Source of the DNA: Plotosus lineatus
Lineage: Eukaryota; Chordata; Actinopteri; Siluriformes; Plotosidae
DNA: 64,000 nucleotides
Direction of reading: 5' to 3'
NCBI GenBank assembly: GCA_024760905.1
Contig: CM045737.1
Coordinates: forward strand, 9,729,726 to 9,793,725
Shown: piece after piece, positions 57,724 to 64,000 of the stretch
How the letters are laid out: each line of letters begins with the position of its first letter
Position numbering within the stretch: position 1 is the stretch's first letter
Notes under the pieces: model-generated
The model's input: the letters and a program-made list of their open reading frames with translations, nothing else
Told to the model about the DNA's origin: nothing
Databases searched by the model: none
Position numbers and translations under genes: made by a program

Positions 57724-58121
57724 CATGCGCACTGTGGGCCACTCCCACAAGACATGGAATTCAAAGCGCATTCCCTGCTTGACAAACTCAACTTTAATTT
57801 GATTTCTTGAGGGATCGGAATTCCAGATGAGCTCAAATGCGCCCACATTTATTAAACATTTACTGAATTAAAACAACTTAAAAAACTAAAAACTAAAGAG
57901 TGAAGCTTCCTTCTGTCTCTATCTGGGAGGCCAGCGGGGCGGGATGTTGAGAGACAGCCAATGAGAGAGCAACTCGCGCGTCATGTGAAATTTTGATTGG
58001 CGCGTTTGAATTTCTTTTTGTAAGAGGAGGTTGTTTCGTATCTCGGGGATGGAGACTCAGGAAAATGTTTTTCATAACCAGGGGATTTCGTACACAGGGG
58101 TCTTCTTAAGTTGGGGGCCAA

Positions 58122-58127
<6 letters not shown>
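57449..58127 (-). mobile_element. Tigger-like copy with internal (CA)n(TC)n
   Basis: The right end is the inverse of CAGTTGGCCCCCAACTTAAG. The body (GAGAGACAGCCAATGAGAGA) matches the copies at 19427 and 61225. The middle 57720-57910 matches the 382 bp tandem units at 60169. Confidence 0.7.

Positions 58128-58206
<79 letters not shown>
58128..58206. repeat. (TA)n microsatellite
   Basis: About 39 TA units at the edge of the Tigger-like copy, inside the hAT element. Confidence 0.95.
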
Positions 58207-58212
<6 letters not shown>

Positions 58213-58374
58213 GGCTCTCAGAGGATTAGATTTTAAAATAGTGTCTTTTTTTTTGGCCCTCTTAGTGAAAAAGGTTCCCGACCCCTGCTGTAGGGAGTCA
58301 CACAAAGTATCCACTATGTAGGATCATCAGATATGACTGACTGACAGTGAAAAATAAACTATTTTTATACAATT

Positions 58375-58910
58375 AGTAGGGATTTAAACTCTGCCTAGAG
58401 TTGGCTGTGATAGGCTTCAGCTTTCCTGTGACCCTAAACAAGATAAGTGATACAGATTGTACCAATGGAGCAATGAAACAAAAGTAGGGGAGCTGGTCCA
58501 GTGTTTGTTGCTTATGAAAAGTGTGAGGTTATATGCATATTGCATGACTGTACACAGGAAGGCCTGGCTGCCCAATGGCGATATGAATGCTATTGAACCG
58601 GATCGCAGATCTTGTTTCGGGTCACGAGGAAGCTTGGAGCCAATCCTAGACAACTCTGGGTGAAGGGTGGCTACACTCTGAACAGTTAATGCAGTAAACC
58701 AATCACTCACACCTAGGGGCACCCAAGAATGGACAATTCGTCTTGTTCACATGTCTTTAAGATGTGGATGAAGCCAGAGTTCACAGAGGAAACCCATGGA
58801 AGCACAGGAAGAACACGAAAACTGCACACAGAACACTCTTGGTGACCATGGAGTGGAAGCACCCTAGCGCAGGACTCAAACTCAAAATTTTCTAGCTGTG
58901 AGGCAGTCAT
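58375..58910 (-). mobile_element. SINE-H/L2-like pieces
   Basis: 58375-58450 is a forward L2-like tail (CCTAGAGTTGGCTGTGATAG). 58610-58910 is a reverse SINE-H with tail and head (GAGGAAACCCATGGAAGCAC, CTAGCTGTGAGGCAG). 58460-58600 is unassigned. Confidence 0.55.
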
Positions 58911-59110
58911 AGTGATCTGATGATGGTTTTGATTTAGTTCATGATTATGTTTAATTATCGCAAGTTGTCTTTAAAAGCCTCGACAAACCATCTCACCTTC
59001 ACTATCATAACCGTGCTGTGTTAGCCGTACACCAGATGAAAGTGGGCAAGTGTAATTAAATAAAAAACTCTTTTTAGTCATCATTGAACAGAATAAGCTT
59101 AATAAGCTTA

Positions 59111-59443
59111 GGGGCAGTGGTGGTCCAGTGGATAGGGAATAGGGTCGCTGATCCTAAAGTTGGGGGTTCGAGTTCCCACAGGGTTGTCACTGTCCCCCCC
59201 AGTGCAGCTAACTGGGTTATCAAAGGCGGGCCATGTCTCTCACTGTCTATGGCGAGAAGTTCATGTAAAAGAACCATTGCTGACTTTTGTAAAGAGGAGC
59301 TGCAAAGCCGTCAGCATGTTTCTGTCCCTTGGTTGTGACAGGAAGGGCATCTGACATAAAAACCTATGCCAAATCAAATGTGCGAATCAGATGATTCGCC
59401 GTGGCGACTCCCGAGAAAGGGAAAAACCAGAAGAAAGAAATTA
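59111..59443 (+). mobile_element. SINE-G, tail type 3, 15 bp target duplication
   Basis: AACAGAATAAGCTTA at 59087-59101 and 59444-59458 (the left copy is followed by an extra ATAAGCTTA). The head and body match the others. After CAGCATGTTTC (ends 59322) the tail reads GTGACAGGAAGGGCATC … CAGATGATTCGCCGTGGCG. It is the best type 3 copy in the window. Confidence 0.88.
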
Positions 59444-59519
59444 AACAGAATAAGCTTAAAAATTTTGGTCATCTTTACAGCATAATTTGTGAATATGTAA
59501 TACATTTAAGTAATGTCAC

Positions 59520-59766
59520 TGCAGCGGGTGGTGAAAACCACCCAGCGCATCACAGGGACTCCACTTCACACTAATGAAGATGTCCACAAGAGATGTCTTT
59601 GCCGAGCGCGTAGCATTCTATGGGGCTCCTCTCATCCTGCCAACAGACTCTTTTAGCTCCTCCCCTCCAGAAGGCACTTCAGAAGCCGTCGGACAAAAAC
59701 CAGCAGGTTTAGGAACAGCTTCTTCCCCACAGCTGTAACCCCACTGAACTCAGTCCCCTGCTGAGC
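59520..59766 (+). pseudogene. LINE ORF2 C-terminus fragment
   Basis: The last 80 or so codons of a CR1/L2/Rex1-type ORF2, with a stop near 59655 (LF-stop-LLP) and other changes. RT motifs are absent because the copy is 5'-truncated. Confidence 0.65.
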
Positions 59767-59948
59767 CTTGCCTTCCCATCCACACTATACCATATCAGTA
59801 CCATTCATATTATCATACTTGCACACATATATGCTTCCACTGTTATAGTTTATTCACAGTGCTTTTCCTCAACTACTGTGCATACGTTCATCGCACACTG
59901 TATATCTGGAAATGTTAATTTGTACCTACTAGCACATCTGTAGAGTGT

Positions 59949-59966
59949 ATATATATATATAAATAA

Positions 59967-60026
<60 letters not shown>
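59949..60026. repeat. (TA)n microsatellite
   Basis: TA units with two AAATAAAT interruptions. Confidence 0.9.
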
Positions 60027-60029
<3 letters not shown>

Positions 60030-60084
60030 CATTGAACCACTTTATTAATATATTTATTAATTAAACCATTATTAAACATTTTAT

Positions 60085-60128
<44 letters not shown>

Positions 60129-60428
60129 GTCTCTCTCTCTCTCTCTCTCACGCACACACACACACAATACAGTACTTACACATTAAATGTGTATTGTGGC
60201 GCTGTGGGCCACACCCACAAGCAGGACGCCGAGAGCATTGTAAGACGTGGAATTCAAAGCGCATTCCCTGCTTGACAGATTGGAGGTCCAAACTCAACTT
60301 TAACTTGGTTCCTTGAGGGATCGGAGATCCAGATGAGTCGTGTTTTGCTCACATGGACCACATTTATTAAATATTTGCTGAATTAAACAACTTAAAACTA
60401 AACTAAAAACTAAAGAGTTAAGCCTCCT

Positions 60429-60510
<82 letters not shown>

Positions 60511-60845
60511 GTCTCTCTCTCGCTCTCTCACGCACACACACACACACAATACAGTACTTACACATTAAATGTGTATTGTGGCGCTGTGGGCCACACCCAC
60601 AAGCAGGACGCCGAGAGCATTGTAAGACGTGGAATTCAAAGCGCATTCCCTGCTTGACAGATTGGAGGTCCAAACTCAACTTTAACTTGGTTCCTTGAGG
60701 GATCGGAGATCCAGATGAGTCGTGTTTTGCTCACATGGACCACATTTATTAAATATTTGCTGAATTAAACAACTTAAAACTAAACTAAAAACTAAAGAGT
60801 TAAGCCTCCTTCTGTCTCTCTCTCTCTCTCTCTCTCTCTCGCTCG

Positions 60846-60912
<67 letters not shown>

Positions 60913-61548
60913 TCTCTCTCTCTCTCTCTCTGTCTCTTTCTCACACACACACACACACACACACACAACGCGCAGCTGATGGAACAATTCTATTTAAATG
61001 TTTAAATGGACGGGATGTTTTATTTAAAGAGGAATTACAGTACCTGTCTGAAAGATCAGAGGTCCTCATTCAATATTAACTTGCTTCCTTGCGAGATTGG
61101 AGGTCTTCTCCCACAGCACTCTGTTTTAATATCGTGCCGAAATAGTCGCCTCCGTCACTGTATTTCCACTTTAAGGTCTCCTTCTAGCTCAATATTGTCC
61201 TGATTGTAGAGGGCTTTCAGTGATAAGGAAATATAACGCTGCATGATCAATCTCAAAACAAGCCAACAGTCAACTCTCCTTCACGCGTGTGACAAACAGG
61301 AAGTATGGGTACAGGAAGCATGGGTAACGTCCTAGCCAATGGGAGGCCAGCGGAGCAGGATGTTGGGAGACAGCCAATGAGAGAGCAACTTGCGCATCAT
61401 GTGAAATTTTGATTGACGCGTTTGAATTTTGAATGGCGCATTTGGCGCTTTTCGTAAGATGAGCTTATTTTCATATCTCGAGGATGAAACCTGTTTTCAT
61501 AACCCAGAATTTTTGTGCCCGGGGGGTTTCGTAAGTAGGGGTCAACTG
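60027..61548 (-). mobile_element. Tigger-like element expanded by microsatellites and a 382 bp duplication
   Basis: The right end is the inverse of CAGTTGACCCCTACTTACG at 61548, next to TA. The flank beyond (TAATAACAATTAAAC) is interior MITE-1 sequence, so it inserted into a MITE-1. The left end is not clear. The interior holds (CA)n and (TC)n runs and the tandem units. Confidence 0.65.
60169..60925. repeat. 382 bp tandem duplication
   Basis: ACAGTACTTACACATTAAAT starts at 60169 and 60551. The unit covers AGCAGGACGCCGAGAGCATT, TTGAGGGATCGGAGATCCAG and the TC/AC runs. Unique parts look nearly identical, pointing to a recent duplication. Confidence 0.9.
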
Positions 61549-61885
61549 TAATAACAATTAAACATTCAAAAATAATGCATATGATGTACATAAAATATAA
61601 ATACACACAGATACAGATGTGCGCGCACGCACGCAGATGCGTGTGCACGCACTCAGATGCGCACCTCACAAAAATATATGTAGTTTTGATGGGAGATTTT
61701 GGGCTGTTTTTTGTTTTGTGTTAGTTTTTTTTTTGCATAATTGTCCTTGTTTTGCAGCATTTTCCTTAACTTTTTTCGTATTCTTCCTGAATTTCCTTAT
61801 TTTTTAATTCAATGAATATTTTTTTAAAAAACTGCGATGCACTGAAGCCACATGAATTGAAGTGTGAAGCAGCGAGGGATCCCTG
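61549..61885 (-). mobile_element. MITE-1, reverse, cut by the Tigger-like element
   Basis: Inner part TTAAACATTCAAAAATAATG to the terminus GCAGCGAGGGATCCCTG at 61885. Its other end is beyond or lost in the Tigger-like insertion. Confidence 0.78.
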
Positions 61886-61889
61886 TGTA

Positions 61890-61943
<54 letters not shown>
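61886..61943. repeat. (TA)n microsatellite
   Basis: About 28 TA units between the MITE-1 terminus and LINE 3'-UTR. Confidence 0.92.
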
Positions 61944-61947
<4 letters not shown>

Positions 61948-62088
61948 CGAAGCAGATCCATAAATTTGTCCATATCGCATCTGTATAATGTGCCTATGCA
62001 GATGAATGCTAATTGATTCTCACCTTTACATTGCCCATATCTGTACATAACTGCTCTCATAATTTATTTGTACATAATTTGGAAAAGA

Positions 62089-62440
62089 GGGGCAGTGGTG
62101 GTCTAGTGGTATAGGGAGCTGGATCGCTGATCCAAAGGTTGGGGGTTCGAGTCCCACTCTCCACAAGGTTGTCACTGCCCCCCCCCCACCCCCAGTGCAG
62201 CTAACTGGGTTATCAAAGGCCGGCCATGTCTCTCACTGTCTATGGTGTGAGGCATGTAAAAGAACCATTGCTGACTTTCGACAAGAGAAGACTGCAAAGC
62301 CGTCAGCGTGTTTCCGCCCTGCGATGGCCTGGCGAGCTGTCCAGGGTGTACTCTGCCCTCGCCTGAAGTTGGCTGGGATGGGCACCAGCCTCCCCGCGAC
62401 CCAAACTAGGATGAAGCGGGTACAGAAAATGAACTGAATG
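62089..62440 (+). mobile_element. SINE-G type 1, complete (352 bp), 13 bp target duplication
   Basis: AATTTGGAAAAGA at 62076-62088 and 62441-62453, perfect. A-box TGGTCTAGTGG, B-box GGTTCGAGTCC, shared body to CAGCGTGTTTC (62314), then the L2-like tail ending GAATG. A good reference copy. Confidence 0.95.
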
Positions 62441-62620
62441 AATTTGGAAAAGACTATTCCCACCTTTTACGGTGCCCTTATTTGTACATATTCTGCTTCT
62501 AATACTGCATATCCTGTATATATTGCACTTGCTGCTCTCTGCACTTCTGATTGGATACTAAACTGTATTTCGTTAGTGTGTAATGACAATAAAGTTGAAT
62601 TCAATTTAATATAATCTAAT

Positions 62621-62832
62621 ACAGGTGCTTATTTTAACATAAATGTCCATACAAAGCACAAAAATGGTCTTTTTATCCTGTGAATTATTAGCGGTGTGCT
62701 AAATTACTGGGTGTTAGCAGTTTAGCAGTCGTGTTTCCCAAGAAGTGACAGCAACACATTTCTGTTGTCAATTGATTTAAGAGCAAAAAGAAACGTTTAC
62801 CGCAACCTCTGCACTTGTCCTTTGTGCGGCTC
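62621..62832. other. no gene seen
   Basis: AT-rich. Confidence 0.4.
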
Positions 62833-62918
62833 AGCAATCTTCTTCTTCTTTCAGCTTTTTGCCTTTTCAGGGGCTGCCACAACGAATCATCTGATTTGCA
62901 CATTTGATTTGACATAGC
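62833..62918 (-). mobile_element. SINE-G type 3 tail fragment, reverse
   Basis: CTTCTTCTTTCAGCTTTTTG, then CGAATCATCTGATTTGCACA: the end of the type 3 tail. CTCAGCAAT on both sides (near 62829 and 62919) may be its target duplication. Confidence 0.7.
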
Positions 62919-63562
62919 TCAGCAATAAAGTAATTTATTACCTTTTATCTTCTATGGCATCATTAATCATCCATCATAAACATTCTTACAAAATATTAAT
63001 GCAACCGAAAGTTAAATCACCTCATAAATACTGGCTTTTTCTTTCGGTTCTTATTTCCATTTCAGGATTTTTGGCAGTATAACCATCATGTTTTCAATAA
63101 AATATGTCACATAGTTTGGAGGCATTTGGAAGTGGGGTGGCAGATAGGGTGGTAAAGCACCACGGAGGAGGCAGCTGCCACATGCCACCCATTCGGTAAA
63201 TCTGCCAGAAAGTACAGAGTGTACAGTAAAACACTGAAATGGATTGTAGAGGGTAAGACGCTGCAGAGAAGAGTTCATCATAGCAAGCTGAGCTCAGCGT
63301 AAAAGCCATGTGCTGTAATTCTCTCCATTACGTTGCTGTCTGTCTCCTATTTCAACTTTGTTGTTATGCAGAGAGAACATAAGGGAAAGGTCTTACCCAA
63401 CTCATATCATCTTAAAAATGAACATATGAAATGATATAATTAGAATCTACAGAGGAGGGCTGGTAACCCCACTGTATCATCTCAGCCTCGAGGGTTAAAA
63501 ACTAAGATTAGGGACAATGCAAGGAAGTGAGATGCACTGCTTCACACCATGTGTCTGTGTGT

Positions 63563-63615
<53 letters not shown>

Positions 63616-63967
63616 AGGGATTGATAGTATAGTGATCAGATGGATGGATATGGGATTGTTTATGACCAGCAATGCAGTAGAAAATTGTCAGGATGATGTA
63701 ATGTAATGTATTTTATTTCACCCATTATTACTTTACTGTCAGAAGACCTTCAATAAAGTCACAAAGTGACCATATGAGCATGCCAGCATCATATGGCCTT
63801 TGTTCCACCCTTCTTCCCACCTTGTCCACATGTCAGCTCCCATATGCCCTGCTGTGGGCCATAAAAACTTACTGTACAGCTTATCCTTTCATTTCTTTTT
63901 GGCTTCGGTGAACACATTTAATATTTAGAGTATTTTTCAGTATTCTCGGTTTTTCATATGAAAAATT
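62919..63967. other. no gene seen; (TG)n at 63566-63607
   Basis: Unique-looking sequence with one TG microsatellite. Confidence 0.5.
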
Positions 63968-64000
63968 ATGAATGGATTTGAAGGAACCGACGAGGACGAG
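63968..64000 (+). CDS. possible start of an unknown CDS, cut by the window end
   Basis: ATG at 63968 opens MNGFEGTDEDE, running off the end. A stop lies just upstream in frame (63959), so it would have to start here. Acidic, with A at -3? The base at -3 is A, acceptable for initiation. Eleven codons are far too few to be sure. Confidence 0.15.
   Translation, partial: MNGFEGTDEDE

Larger units (their letters stand above)
56184..58287. mobile_element. hAT transposon remnant, 8 bp target duplication, with nested repeats
   Basis: CTGTAGGG at 56176-56183 and 58288-58295 is a perfect 8 bp duplication, the hAT hallmark. The ends CATGGGTCAGGAACC and the inverse CAGGGGTCGGGAACC match. A transposase end is at 56807-56896. 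SINE-like repeats (57010-57402), (TA)n tracts and a Tigger-like copy (57449-58127) were added later. Confidence 0.92.
59520..62620 (+). mobile_element. CR1/L2/Rex1-like LINE 3' end, split by later insertions
   Basis: C-terminal coding 59520-59766 (VVKTTQRITGTPL, then RTKTSRFRNSFFPTAV), 3'-UTR 59767-59948, resuming 61944-62088 and 62454-62620, ending GACAATAAAGTTGAATTCAA, a typical fish LINE end. The gaps are the MITE/Tigger block and a SINE-G. Confidence 0.75.

Noticed and set aside
63941..64000. Second exon of the LRRC52-like gene at the window end
   Set aside because: Splicing at the CAG before 63941 in the required phase meets a stop after about 13 codons and gives no membrane segment.

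Overview
The window is eukaryotic and most probably comes from a ray-finned (teleost) fish. The signs are Rex3-type RTE LINEs, Tc1-like elements of the lineages common in fish, hAT and pogo/Tigger-like repeats, very many tRNA-derived SINEs, long (CA)n and (TA)n microsatellites, and one exon that reads as a vertebrate LRRC52-family gene. The species cannot be named from the sequence alone. Nothing bacterial, no operon and no CRISPR array is present.

Two host genes can be supported. A tRNA-Asp (GTC) gene lies at 10137-10208. At 38554-39202 is the first coding exon of an LRRC52-like leucine-rich-repeat membrane protein (BK/SLO3 channel gamma-subunit family). It has a CpG-rich 5' flank and a clean splice donor. 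The exon(s) for the end of the LRR C-cap, the membrane span and the tail are not seen, so 39203-64000 is probably intron 1 or intergenic. A possible start codon lies in the last 33 bases.

Layout. 1-6200: Tc1 fragment, SINEs, a pogo-like MITE, RTE 5' and internally deleted Rex3 pieces, and a poly(A)-tailed scrap. 6391-9512: a nearly full-length RTE-like LINE. 9513-10547: two CTCF-like motifs and the tRNA. 10548-12590: nested SINEs and a pogo-like element holding an inverted pair of LINE endonuclease fragments. 13905-23112: two inverted 1.2-1.3 kb copies of an unidentified element with a conserved small exon, flanking SINEs, a Tigger-like piece and a hAT-like element that carries an 830 bp insertion. 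23113-29431: MITE, Tc1, two RTE copies and a Tc1-derived MITE. 29600-37400: SINE-rich, few other repeats. 37700-39202: LRRC52 promoter region and exon. 39379-46400: hAT-like repeat, SINEs, a 254 bp perfect AT palindrome and a nearly full-length reverse Rex3. 46500-55900: microsatellites, Rex3, SINE, MITE and an R2-type (restriction-like endonuclease) LINE end. 56184-58287: a hAT element with an 8 bp target duplication. 59520-62620: a four-layer nest of LINE, MITE, Tigger-like element and SINE.

The main story is transposon biology. One SINE family (called SINE-G here) keeps a single tRNA-like head and body but carries three different 3' tails. One of these tails looks assembled from the two ends of the RTE LINE in the same window. 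Many insertions can be dated relative to each other from target-site duplications and from empty sites visible inside the window. Coordinates of repeat edges are accurate to a few bases where a target duplication is quoted, otherwise to roughly 10-30 bases.
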